Below are positions 10,698 to 22,168 of a stretch of 64,000 bases of DNA, in pieces. A program made the translations under genes and the position numbers. Each line of letters begins with the position of its first letter. The stretch's first letter is position 1. A model generated the notes under the pieces. That model saw only the letters and a list, made by a program, of their open reading frames with translations, did no database searches and had not been told where the DNA came from. Source of the stretch: Galdieria partita (taxonomy: Eukaryota > Rhodophyta > Bangiophyceae > Galdieriales > Galdieriaceae); assembly GCA_025991245.1 (NCBI GenBank), contig BQMJ01000032.1:161452-225451 (forward strand), read 5' to 3'.

Positions 10698-12629
10698 TCA
10701 GTCACCTTCACTCCATTGCACTCCATATTTAGCAGCCAAATAATCACTTTCGACCGGACCTCTTCCACCATAGTCGTACAAAATAGGTTTCCATGCATCT
10801 TGTGTCAGTTCCATTTCTTTCAATGCCGGAGTAAATATATTCCAAGCCACTTCTAATTCATCATCACGAATAAACAAACTTTTCTCGCCGTGTATGACAT
10901 CGAGAATAAGTCTTTCATAGGCATCAGGTATATCTTTGCTATCTTCCCAAGCTGTACGATAAAAGAGATTCAAACGTGCTTCTTCTAAACGGGATGTAAA
11001 ACCCGGTGCCTTGCTAAGGATACGCATATAAATGGCTTCATCTGGTTGTACTCGAATCACCAATTCATTATGAGGAAGATGCGAAGAAACAATTTGAGAA
11101 AATAGTCCACCAGGAACGGATTGAAACTGAATACGAATTTCTGCCTATCCATATGAGCATTTCATTCATCCAATGAACAACTTATTCTCTACTTTTCCTA
11201 TTTACCTTGCGTTCATCCAATGCCTTACCAGCCTTCATAAGAAATGGAACACCTGACCATCTTCTATTATTCACTTGAAATACGCAAGCAGCAAACGTAG
11301 GAGTATGACTATTATTCACAATTCCTGGTTCTGATAAATAAGAACGTTGAGGATTCTATTTACATATTTCGTCATCACTCAGTCTTCAAATGTACAGAAC
11401 AATATAATATGCACAATACTCACCTGACGGTCTCTATACTGACCAAGTACAAAGTCGGATGCTTTCAAAGGACGTATGCAACGTAAAAATTTTACCTTTT
11501 CATCTCGAATATCTTCCGCATGCAAAGTAACTGGTTGTTCCATACCCAACAATGCCATCACTTGTAATAAATGATTCTGCATAATATCTCTAATAATTCC
11601 ATATTCATCGAAATATCCAGCTCTTCCTTCTACACCAAAGTTCTCTTTAAACACAATTTGAATGGAAGCAATATGATCTCGATTCCATAAGGGCTCAAAT
11701 AGATAATTGGCAAACCGTAAAACCATCAAATTTTGAACCAACTCCTTTCCCAAATAGTGATCAATTCGATATATTTCATCTTCAGAAATACAGTTGCGAA
11801 GACTATTTCGAAGTTGCAGATAAGAAGTCGTATCTTTTCCAAATGGTTTTTCCATGACGATGCGGTTCCAACCTCGTTTCGTTCTCCCACTATAATGAAT
11901 ATGATGCACTACATCTTCAAATACTTGAGAAGGAACGGCCAAGTAATATAACCTGTCCACTCGGGTGTTGGGAAAGGATTGTTCAAAGTTATTCAACAAT
12001 TGATCTAGTCGAACAAAGTCTTCAGTCTTATTATACATACCTGACATATAATGACACTTGGGTAGAAATTCATCCATCTTTTGTTGACATTGTGGACCAT
12101 CGATAACTCTACAAGTCAATGACTCCATAATAGAGTTTCTAAAATCTTCTTGAGACATGGGTCTTCTAGCATATCCAACTATGAGAAAGTCATTGGGTAA
12201 CAAGTCGTGATAGTACAAGGAAAATAATGCAGGAAAAGTTTTCTTCTTTGCCAAGTCTCCACTAGCGCCAACAACTACTATACATAAAGGCTCTTCTTTG
12301 GCCCTTTGCTTTCGTTTCTTCACGGAATCCATCAAACTAGGATCCAATGTGTTTCCAAGGTGATTGTTATTTTGTTTTGCGACAGATGGACGTTCACTAG
12401 TAGTTGTCATAAGCGGTTCTTCCAAGGGAGCATTGTTCCACTGAGAATCAGTTGAGGTATCAACTTGTACAGCCTGAATACAAGGAATAGCAAAACGAGG
12501 AGCGCTGGACGACCTCCTTTCTAAAAGGGGAAGATACAAAGGTGATGCCCTTCTCTGTATATATTTTGTTTTCCATAAATGAATTGTATTTGTATTCCAT
12601 AAACTAGTTGTGAATAGAGGTATCCACAT
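10698..12629 (-). CDS. G6PD: Glucose-6-phosphate 1-dehydrogenase, plastid-type
   Basis: Three exons, 11424-12629, 11206-11355 and 10698-11144, with introns of 68 and 61 bp give 600 residues. The NADP-binding motif GASGDLAKKK starts at residue 121 and the active-site motif RIDHYLGKE is at 287-295. The ~110-residue N-terminus is typical of an organelle transit peptide. The segment with Cys172, Cys180 and Cys191 (CRVIDGPQCQQKMDEFLPKC) matches the region bearing the redox-regulatory cysteines of plant plastid G6PDH, so thioredoxin inactivation in light is likely. The enzyme makes NADPH and 6-phosphogluconolactone in the oxidative pentose phosphate pathway. Its start diverges from the Pumilio gene across 373 bp. 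Confidence 0.95.
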
Positions 12630-13002
12630 ATTACAATTTCTACAAAAGTTGCGTCGAGAAGAAGAATATTGAAAATGGCTCTTTCAATGATTCCATCGAA
12701 AGGACTGTGCATTGTCATATCTTCTTTAGAGAATTTGTCACTTGGTTGATATGAATATTGTGACTGCACAGGAAACAAAGTAAATAAATAATATGAAAAC
12801 CATGGCAGAGTTGAAACGATATCTATTTGTAAGATATATTTGTGGTTTCTATGGAATGAGATAATCGATAGCCATTTTCTCCCTACAAAATTCATCGCGT
12901 GCCAATCATTGGAAGAGACGGAGAGATTGTTGGATGCTCGTGTGGAGATTGTGTCAGTGGAGAGTGATTGATAGTTGTATAGATTGACTGATCTTTCTGG
13001 TT
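12630..13002. promoter_or_regulatory. Divergent intergenic region between G6PD and Pumilio genes
   Basis: This 373-bp gap separates two gene starts that point away from each other, so it must hold both promoters. I found no unambiguous TATA element or repeat. It contains only short frames without coding character. Confidence 0.4.
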
Positions 13003-14412
13003 ATGGAAGAACAACATACAGAAATATTTCAAGACTTTTTGGCTTGGTCAGACTCTCCTTGTCATATGGAATACTATGATTGTAGTTTATCACAGTTGGG
13101 TTGGGAGTCGTCCTATTCCAATGACCTGCAGTGGCTATCTCAGTGGAAACAAAATCCTTATCTTACTGGTGGATATGAAAACTCTTTTGAATCATTGTCA
13201 ACCTTGCAACCTTCACGTCGCAATCTTCCTATCATTTCTTCTATAGAGAGTAAACGAGATACTTTCACATCCTATCATAACCAGCTGCGACAACCTTGCG
13301 ATAGTATTCCTAGTCCTCGTCATATAACAAAAGGAGCACTTTCTCTACAGAATATGGACTCATCCACTCATCGTTCTGACCCAGTGATTGACAACTCTAT
13401 TCAAAACATATCTAATCCGTCTAATATTACCCTTTTGAATGGTCATAGCTTGGATATTTGTAAACTGGCAAAACAAAGACATGGCTGTCAAGTATTATTA
13501 CATCAACTACAATTGAGCAGTTGTCCTATTGCTCAAGAAATTATGGAGACTTGTTGTCTTCATTTTGGAATATGGATGAAACATCCTATTGCCAATTTTC
13601 TATGTCAACATGTATGGAAATGCTTATCTGAGAAACAACGAATGGATATCTTAAGAAGTTATTTGGAAATACTACCTAGAGCAGCATTACATACTTATGG
13701 AACTCGAGTGGTTCAAGTGATGATATCTACTTGTGGTGAAAGAGAGAGTAAAAACTATTTGCAATCGATATTGTCAACTGTGGCCAAGTCCTTGTTCAAA
13801 GATGTCAATGGAGCACATGTTATTCAACATTGTTTTCTTTATTGGTCAAGTGAAGATAATCAATTTCTTTATCGTACTATACGAGACAATTTTCTAGAAA
13901 TAGCTACTCATCGACAAGGCTGTTGCATGATTCAAACGAGTATGGATTTTGCTTGTTCCTCTCAACTAGATGATATTGCAACCAGCATCATGGAGCATAT
14001 CTTTATATTGATACATGACGCCTTTGGTAACTATGTCGTACAACATATATTGGATAGCCAAAATCCACAATATATTCAAGGCATTATGAAGAAACTTCGA
14101 GGCCATTGGTATGAAATGTCTATGGAAAAGTTTTCTTCTAATATTACTGAAAAATGTTTACAACTTGCTGAAGAAACTCAACGTTGGGAAATGATTCAGG
14201 AGATAGCAAAAGATTGTTCCAACATAGGCAATCTATTACATGATGCTTATGGAAATTATGTTATTCAGCGGATGTTACAAGTTGCTTCTCCAGCTCAAAA
14301 GATGTTATTGAAAGAATATATTGAAAAGTATTGGAATACGCTTAGTCGTTCTCGATATGGGAAACAAATACAATACAATTTAGAAAAGTTGATGAATAGT
14401 ATCAACTGTTAA
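13003..14412 (+). CDS. Pumilio/PUF-family RNA-binding protein
   Basis: Intronless, 469 residues, with an N-terminal ~145 residues of low-complexity Ser/Asn-rich sequence and a C-terminal PUF domain. Eight repeats can be read from core helices: CQVLLHQ, HPIANFLCQHV, TYGTRVVQVMI, NGAHVIQHCF, RQGCCMIQTSM, FGNYVVQHIL, FSSNITEKCL and YGNYVIQRML. By the known PUF code, repeats 8, 7, 6 and 5 (N..Q, S..E, N..Q, C..Q) read U, G, U and A, so the UGUA core should be recognised. Repeat 4 has Ala where many PUFs have Asn. These proteins bind 3' UTRs and repress or destabilise mRNA. The stop overlaps the convergent SNM1-type gene by 11 bp. Confidence 0.92.
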   Translation: MEEQHTEIFQDFLAWSDSPCHMEYYDCSLSQLGWESSYSNDLQWLSQWKQNPYLTGGYENSFESLSTLQPSRRNLPIISSIESKRDTFTSYHNQLRQPCDSIPSPRHITKGALSLQNMDSSTHRSDPVIDNSIQNISNPSNITLLNGHSLDICKLAKQRHGCQVLLHQLQLSSCPIAQEIMETCCLHFGIWMKHPIANFLCQHVWKCLSEKQRMDILRSYLEILPRAALHTYGTRVVQVMISTCGERESKNYLQSILSTVAKSLFKDVNGAHVIQHCFLYWSSEDNQFLYRTIRDNFLEIATHRQGCCMIQTSMDFACSSQLDDIATSIMEHIFILIHDAFGNYVVQHILDSQNPQYIQGIMKKLRGHWYEMSMEKFSSNITEKCLQLAEETQRWEMIQEIAKDCSNIGNLLHDAYGNYVIQRMLQVASPAQKMLLKEYIEKYWNTLSRSRYGKQIQYNLEKLMNSINC

Positions 14413-15745
14413 AAGGCGAAGCTTTGAAATAGGAAAGAATGTCACCTTTTCTAGCTATTTTGGGTTGGTTATGTAGTTGTTGGGTTGACTGTTTATCATC
14501 ATCCTCACAGGATTCCTTTGGGTTGTTGTTAAGCCATTTTTGTAAAAAGGCTCTTTTGACTTGTGTTCCTGCCAATAAATGATCAAAGGGATGTTTTGGT
14601 TGTCTTTTGGAAGAAGAAAATGATACAGTTGGAATGACTTGTTTGGGTCTCAACCAAGCAATGAAATGATACAATTCCTCATAATTGCTATGTTCACTAT
14701 ACGGTATTCCATATACAGATAGCCTGGAATGATCCTTTTCTTGCAAATATTCTCGATTATTTCCTTGCCAAGTCCAACCAGTCGGTATACAAGCGACAAC
14801 TCTTTGTAATAAGCCATGTTGAGAGGAATTCACTTTGTTCCTATAATAATTGGCCATGTATAACATGTCTTCTAAAGCTTCAAAATTCGGAAGCAATCTA
14901 CCCGGCACATTCTCTGCAACTCTATTCCATCCCACCAACCAAATAGGACTCGCACAAGGTTCCGTCGTGAACGAGTCATTCAATAGACAGCTGTCCCAAT
15001 ATTCTAAGCACTGTAAAACTTTCCATTTGTCAGGACTCGCATAAATACGATATCCCTTTTGAATAAGAGCATCCATGATACGTTCCTTTCCAATCCCATA
15101 AGTGGCTATCAAATACAAAGTATGTCTACTTGTGCAATGAATTTCATTGGAATGAGAATCTCTGCCTATACTATTCTGTATGATATCAACGATGCGTTGA
15201 ATGGTCTTTTCCTGACAAGGAAATCGATATCTACGGTGACAATAAGTAGTATCTAAATAAACAGCATCCAAACAGATATTGTTCAATACTATTAGCCAAA
15301 ACTCAATATCTTTTTGTCTCTATATAGAATACCACAACTTACTTTTCCATTCTTCTTTCAAGTCTGGTGTATACCTCATATCACCTGTATGCAAATAGTT
15401 ACTTCCTTCTGGAGTTTGAAACAATATCATTACGGAGCCTGGACAATGATTAGCGTCAAGAAAAGTTACTTGTACATGCTCTACTAGAAAAGGTTCGTTG
15501 TTATGTTTAGCTACAATCCATTGGGGATCCACCAAAGTTATTCTTTCCAATAAACGAGCAGTAATGGGAGAACAATAAATGAGTCCTTGTTGAAAGTTGG
15601 GGCCAAGTCCTCGATAGTGGTCATAATGCCAATGAGTCAGAAAAAAGGCAGTTACTTGAGTTGGCAACTTGATAAAATAGTCCACTAGAAAACGTGTATG
15701 AGGTATTTGATGAGAAGTTGGAATATTGTTCCAGTCTTGCGTCAT
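14402..15745 (-). CDS. SNM1/PSO2-type DNA crosslink-repair nuclease (metallo-beta-lactamase/beta-CASP)
   Basis: Two exons, 15343-15745 and 14402-15288, joined across a 54-bp intron (15289-15342) give about 429 residues. The start is followed by IPHTRFLVDYF, as in SNM1A proteins (IPGT.F.VD.F). The zinc motif is THWHYDHYRGL (~38), followed by DANHCPGSVM and LHTGDMRYT. The second exon holds VYLDTTYC and the GVPYSEHSNYEELYHF-like region (here GIPYSEHSNYEEL) typical of DCLRE1 enzymes. These 5' exonucleases resect interstrand crosslinks. An alternative 33-bp version of the intron also keeps the frame. No N-terminal zinc finger is present, so the protein is a short form. It overlaps the end of the Pumilio gene and diverges from the deubiquitinase gene across 83 bp. 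Confidence 0.88.
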
Positions 15746-15828
15746 TCCAACATATGCTCAGCAACAAAAGTCTGTTGGGGGAATTCATAGCGATGCAGTG
15801 GTCGACATTCTTCTCTTCCTTTTAAGAA

Positions 15829-17537
15829 ATGTCGAAGAGGTCCAAAGGTAAACAGAAAAAGTGCCGTCAACCTAACAAGAAAAGAAATAAAAATACTCAA
15901 CCATCCAAGCCTAAACAAACAACTTGTGCGGAACCCAATCAACAGAACAACTCGTCTTGTCTATATAGTGAAAACGAAAGAAAGGTACGATTGACGGAAA
16001 TAGTTGCTGAAGAATGGAAAGGAAATGTGATAACACCCAAAGGTTTGAAGAATTTGGGTAATACTTGGTAAGTATAGTTATTCATAGTCGTTTGAAGTTG
16101 GTATATGACCCCATCTTTTAGTTTTCTCAATGCAGTACTACAGAATATTGCACGATTACCTGCCCTTCGAAGTTATTTCTTAGGTCAACCCATCACAAGT
16201 GGTGAACATGGTGTGACTTTATCTTTGAGAGTATTCTTTCATACTATGTGGTTGTTACAAGACTGCAACGTATTTCGACCCAACAAGTTATTGGACCACT
16301 TGGGAAAATATTCCAGTCGTTTCCGTGGTTATGAACAACAAGACGCTCATGAAGCCTTGAGAATATTGATGGAGTCTTTAATCGAAGAGTCTACTAGTAT
16401 AGTAGATAACTCTAGTGACTGTAGTAGTAACAGTAACTCTGAGTCTTGGATAGAAAAAGTATTTTTAGGAAAGTTGCAAAGTTGTGTGGAATGTGAACAA
16501 TGTCATTCGGTTTCAAAGGTTGAAGAACCTTTTCTAGATATTTCGTTATCTTTGGAATCACAAGACTCTAATGAAACTTGTGCTGTTGCAGGAGGTTGTT
16601 ATGCAACTAGAAATCAGATCTTTTGTGAGAAGAACAACAATCCAGTAAAGAATGAGAGTCTTTCTTCGGCAAAAGACAATGAAATAGAACGACAAGTCAA
16701 TGATGGAGAAGCGAATAGTGCCGAAATGGTTTCCTTGTTTGAAGACAATATTCAGTTGTCTAGGTTAGAAGAAGATGTCGACCAAATGACTTTAGGTTTA
16801 GACTCTCTATTTAAAGAATCGAATGTAGAATGGAGTGATTATGTGAGTAGTAATTGTTCGGATTCCATTGGAGAAAAAGGTAAGTTGTTCAAGAGCAATG
16901 GAATATTTTTTGATTATTTATTCTTATTGTAGATGTTCGTTTTTCTAATCGAACAAGCCACTCTATTTATCCATCTACCACACTTTATGCAAGTATTCAA
17001 GACAGTTTGGAAGCATTTCTTTCTCCAGAAATATTGCAAGGAGAGAATGCTTACTATTGTGAGTCTTGTAATCGAGAGCAAAATGGGTCCATCAAAAAAC
17101 TTTATGGAAAAGATTCCGTTTCTTCTCAACAACAGAGATATATTCGAACCAAAGCAAAGAAACGCTTTTTATTTCGGAAACTTGGTCGAGTTGTTATTTT
17201 TCATTTGAAGAGATTTCGACAAGTTGGTTTTCACTTTGAAAAGGTTTCAGGTAAAATATCATTTCCACTGGAATGGAATCTCTCCAGTTATTATACACAA
17301 GAGCAAGGAGAAGATGATTCTCCAGAAAGTGATGATTATTATTTGTCAGGAATAGTTGTTCATCAGGGTTCTTTAGAATGGGGTCATTATATTGCATATA
17401 TACGTGCAAGTTGTTCACCACAAGAGCATCGTTGGTATTATTGTAGTGATGAACATGTAACGTTGGTGGAAGATGAAGCAGAAATCTTGAAGAGTGAAGC
17501 TTATCTTTTGTTTTACTGTAAAAAACAACGACAATAG
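15829..17537 (+). CDS. Ubiquitin-specific protease (USP/UBP, peptidase C19)
   Basis: Three exons, 15829-16067, 16122-16879 and 16933-17537, with 54- and 53-bp introns give about 533 residues. The Cys box reads GLKNLGNTCFLNAVLQ; the catalytic Cys codon (residue 80) is itself split by the first intron. The Gln/Asp region RGYEQQDAHEAL follows. Two CxxC pairs (CVECEQC near residue 215; CESC in the third exon) resemble the zinc-binding fingers of USPs. The His box is WGHYIAYIR near the C-terminus, followed by WYYCSDEHV. The basic Lys-rich N-terminus (residues 1-35) could be a nuclear signal. It removes ubiquitin from proteins. The nearest family by layout is USP36/42 or UBP16-like, but this is uncertain. 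Confidence 0.9.
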
Positions 17538-17546
17538 TAAATATCT

Positions 17547-19294
17547 TTATCCATGGGTGGAATGAGTTACTATACTATCCAATAGAAAACTACAAAATGC
17601 TTCAATCACTGGAACACAAAAACTATTTCCCAATAACTTCCAACGAGTACGAAAACTTTGTGCATCACTTGAACATTGCACACACTCCGTATAATGATCG
17701 GGAAATCTAAGTTGCACAACCGATGATATGAATAGATTAGAATATATCATTTTATGACTTACCCTAATATTCTTTCTGCTTCTATAATATTCAATCCTCT
17801 CTTTTCTTGGTCATTATACCAAACAGTATTGAAACGATTATCAAAAGCTCGAGGTGCATAATTATTGGTTGTGATAGTATAAGCTTTAGGATATTGTGCT
17901 CTAGCATGATCCACTAGAATATCTTGTAAGTAACAATTAGGTTTTTCTTCAAGTGTCCAAATTCTTTTAGCATTTGGAATATTTGTCCAATAATAACGAT
18001 ATCGTATACCCGCTGAGAATCTCGCTGCATCCACTAAAATAGGCTCCACTCCTAAAGCATTCGTAATGATTTGCTTATCATAAGCATTCATGGAGGCCAC
18101 ATTTTCTAATAAAAAGTATCGAGGCTTCCATTCCTTTAATAAACGTACATATTCAAAGAATAAGGAACTGGGACCTGATTGAATTCCTTGCTGACGACCC
18201 AAACGGGATAGGCTTTGACATGGACTTCCACCAATCATCAAGTCAACACCTTCAGGAATATCTCTTTTGCATACTTGCCTAATATCACCTAAAGCAATAA
18301 TATCTGGAAAACGAGTATGAGCCACTTGCATTGCATGTGCATCAATTTCGGAAGCATAATAACGAACATGAACGACTCCTAATCTTTGTAAAGCCAAGCG
18401 AGCTGCAGCTATTCCATCAAAAGCACTAAATACTATCATCTGAGGAGTAAATTCAGTTGTGTTTCGATAACCAACTGATTGAGATATTTGAGAAAAGATG
18501 TACTTGAAGGAATGCTCATGATGACTCTTAGGATGGAGTGATTGATCTTTGTGGTTGTGTGAGAAATGTTCCAATGATTTCTCATTCAACCAATTCCAAC
18601 TCGATATTTGATATTGAATATTGTGAAAAGAAGTTTGTAAAACACAATTGTCTTTCGCTGTAGATGATGATAATAACAACAAAGAATGATCACGACGACT
18701 TGTGGACTGTTGTTGTTGCTCACAAGAAGCACATAACCAAATATCTTTTAAATTGTTCTGATCCAAAGGTGGACAGACACAAGCAAAATGTAAAGTGATA
18801 GGACACTTCTCACAACATATCAAAGTATCTCCCAACCAATCATTTTCTTCATCATCCGAACAACAACTTTCTGAGGAAGAATCCGATAAAGCACTTCTAT
18901 TATGGGATGTTCTCTTTTTGGTTGGTTCTTTTAAGGACACAGAAGTGGATAATATATCCTTCCAATATTTTTGCCAACCTCCTTTAGGTGCTGCACAACT
19001 ATCACAGTCATAATAAGAACCATCAGGTCCTGCCTTCCGAATCCAACGAGTGGATAGATGAGAAATATTCTTTTTGGCTATTCTATATGTTTGTTCATAA
19101 GATGGATAAGAGTTGTCTTTTCTATTCGGTTGCCAAGTCTCATCATAGTCCTTGTCTGAATCACTTGGCTGACTATCCGTTGAAGTGTGTATAGATAGTC
19201 TTCTATTGGGTTCCTTGTTCCATACAGGACTCGATGAATAGATCAAGTCTTTGATAGATATGGGAGATATGGAACTATTTGTATAAGTAGTCAT
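17547..19294 (-). CDS. DNMT3-like DNA (cytosine-5) methyltransferase with PHD-type finger
   Basis: Exons 17763-19294 and 17547-17706 with a 56-bp intron give 563 residues. Catalytic motif I is FSAFDGIAAARLAL (~289), motif IV is GGSPCQSLSRLG with the catalytic Cys (~359), motif VI holds ENV, then YRYYWTNIP (compare DNMT3 RARYFWGNLP); the last exon supplies FPDHYTEC and GNSFCVPVI (motif X). The order and spacing fit DNMT3 rather than DNMT1. Upstream, residues 144-191 form a Cys-rich finger (ICCEKC, HFACVCPPL, IWLCASC) of PHD type, and a CDSC pair lies at 97-100; together they could be a divergent ADD domain. It probably deposits 5-methylcytosine guided by histone tails. It converges on the deubiquitinase gene with 9 bp between the stops. 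Confidence 0.85.
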
Positions 19295-19423
19295 GTCACT
19301 AGTCGTGACTCTCTTTCATCTGGACCCTTCAACAACAACCATTCGACCATCGAAATCCATCCATAATCTCTCTTCCATCTCTATGAAAAAGCACAAATGG
19401 ACATTCAAAGTTCCCATAACTAC

Positions 19424-21876
19424 TCATGAGATGACCCATTCCATTCCATCCTTACCATTTCGACTATATATAATCCATTGATTACAAATAAACTCTCGTC
19501 GCCAAGTTTCTATAGAAGATGCAGGTTGTACAATAACACTTTTCAAATACCAAGAAGGAAATAGTCCACTTCCTTGATGACCAACTCTTATTTTGTTGGG
19601 TATTTGTAAAATATCAGGAACAGAAACCACAAAAGTGTCTTGTCCTCGACGACAAAAGTGGGAACCATCAGAATTAGAAAAGAGGATTCGTTCGGTACAA
19701 TTTCCATTTTCATCCAACAATTGAATCCATACAGAAGAATCGGTTCCTGCTCCCCAACAATCGCCTGTTTGGAAAGTAATCATCCAAGGTTTCGTACCAG
19801 TTGTTGAAAGACTTGTCTCATTTTCATTCTGAATAGATACGAATGATGATGATGGAAAGATAGAAGAGACTCCAGTAGAATTCCAAATATTATGGAGTGA
19901 TTGATGAGCCAACCTCCACAAAGATAGAGGAGTTCTTCTCATCACAAGTTCAGCTGCTTCTCTCCAATCTAAATTTTCCAATTGTCGAAATAATTGTATG
20001 GAATGAGTATTTGTTGAGGAATTGCGGTAGGAATGAAAAGGAGAAATCAGTCTTTTGTTCCAGTAATCGATATTAGGTTGAATGACAAAAGAATTTCCAC
20101 TCCGAGTCCAAGTATGAAAACTTTCATCCTATGATTGCTTTAATACATCCATGGGTTGATTGATTTCTTATTTACCTGCAAAATAGCTTTGAATGTTAGC
20201 CACAATCTAAGCCAACCACTATTATGACTATAATTATTGGAAAAAGAATTCGAATCAACTATTCCATTCTTATGAATAGGAATCCAATACTCTTTGGGTT
20301 GAATATCGCCATAATGATCGATACAAATATAAGCACGACCCAACAAGGCTTCTTTGGCAAAAGGGTCTTGATCCATTACAGTCAGAGTTAAATATTCTTC
20401 TTGAATATGACAAACTGGAAACTCTGTAAATGCATTCCATACAGGACATAATTCATTTCTTATACTTGTGAATGAGACCTTATGAGAACCCCATTCCAAT
20501 ACACAACGGACATCAGTTACAAAATGATCAGGATTGTCCATATGATGCAATTGATAAGCTTCCAATAGATGAATTTGTATCCATCCTTGTACACAAGATT
20601 CTTCAGAATCAGATAAATTGTTTTCTGTCCTAGGATGAGTATTATTCATTTTAGGTTTTGTTCTATTCTGTTCCAATGCAGTGGAATCCCAAAGCTTTTC
20701 ATAAGAATATTTCAAATGAACGGAAGCAATCGAATGAGTTTGTAAACTAAGTGAGGATGGATTATTCCATCTGGAAGCGGTTAAAGGCAACCAAATATCC
20801 ATATTCTTATCTACAGCATCTTTACATACTTCCAGTGGTAACCAACCAGAACCCATCAAGACATCTTGTCCTAAAGAGTCCACCAACTACAATCACTTCT
20901 ATATTCAAAACATCGTTATCAATCTAATCACAATATTACCTGAAATAGTCCTTGTGGAGTATGATAGAGTCGAACATTGATCCATTGCATACATTCAGTG
21001 GATATCAAAAATTCAAACTTTTCTTCAAAGATGGGTTCGTTGGTTCGATAACTCTTATGAGTAGTCATCACTTGACTTCCTAAATGAATCGTTATCGATG
21101 GATTCCATTCCGAATAGCTTGTAAATATATCTTTCGATGTCGATATGTGGGCACTTAGTATACGTAGAGTTAATACTCCATCAGTACCAGGTGGATAACT
21201 AGCATTGTCCTTCATAGTATAAAAATGATTCCATAGAGTTGAAGAAAGGCTACGTTGACTTGAAGATGGTTGAATAGGCACATAAATCTTGTGAGGAAAT
21301 AACATTCTTTCAAATGCTTTGACTGTTAAGAGTTGATAAAGCCAAGAACGAAATGCTGGAATATCCATCAAATCTATACCGCTTGCCATTGGCACAATCT
21401 CCAAATGGACTTTGGGTTGCTCTACAAAAGAAAACTGTAAACTTTCAATACCCCACAAACAATCACTCAATCCCAATTCCTTGTATAGTGAGTGAATCAT
21501 GATTCCCAGTTCATATATTTATTATACTTACCAATCGTAATTTGGCATGAATATTTATCTTTCTCACACTTAAAAGAGGAGGCTTTATACCAAATAGAGT
21601 TGCTGTGACTCGAACTTCACTACTGCGAGCCATCCAATCGATATCTGCGTCTAATAGGATCGTCTCTGCAGAACAAGTTCGAAAACATTTGAGATTGTGA
21701 AGTTCAGGTGCGTGTCTTCCAAGTGTTAAATGGGTAACTGTAACATCTTTTAGGAATGAAGGCTGATGTTTCCTTACCAACTGTTGTAATTCATCCAACA
21801 ACAGGTCTGACCACGTCGTCTCCAACTTTTCCCACAGTTTGCCGATAATTCTATTTAACCACAACGCAGATTCCAT
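19424..21876 (-). CDS. SMP-C2-C2-PLAT protein (extended-synaptotagmin-like lipid-transfer tether)
   Basis: Four exons, 21532-21876, 20940-21479, 20176-20886 and 19424-20128, with 52-, 53- and 47-bp introns encode 766 residues from the ATG at 21876. The start MESALWLNRIIGKLW opens an SMP domain (plant SYT1: WLNK..E..WPYL) running to about residue 200. It is followed by a C2 domain (~200-295, GVLTLRILSAHIST), a second C2 (~370-490, GWIQIHLLEAYQL... VMDQDPFAKEALLG) and a C-terminal PLAT/LH2 domain (TFQTGDCWGAGTDSSVWIQL... IRVGHQGSGLFPSWYLKSV). E-Syt/SYT proteins tether the ER to the plasma membrane and move lipids. Upstream of the ATG the frame stays open across a splice-like AG with a hydrophobic stretch near 21930-22030, so an N-terminal membrane anchor on extra exons is likely but unresolved. 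Confidence 0.8.
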
Positions 21877-22168
21877 ACTTTCATATAAAGGAGACTGTAA
21901 AGAGTCAAATGGTCCCTTTCTTTCTGATAAAACATTCTTTCTGTGGTTCCAATTGGATAGAAAATAGAATAGTGCAACACTAAAGGAACAGAGAATTCAC
22001 ATATGAGAAAAAGACACATTTGACTTTTTACTTACCAAGAAAAAGTAAATATACCTGATAAGAAACCCTTTTTGAAATTGAAATGAATATAAACTACACA
22101 AAGACTTGACTTACCAACCAAAAAGGATCGCTATTCCACATCAAAAGCAATTCGCCAATCACACATCC

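Noticed and set aside
15742-15942. Minus-strand 66-codon frame upstream of the SNM1-type gene
   Set aside because: It overlaps the start of the deubiquitinase gene and could not be spliced in frame to the nuclease with confidence.
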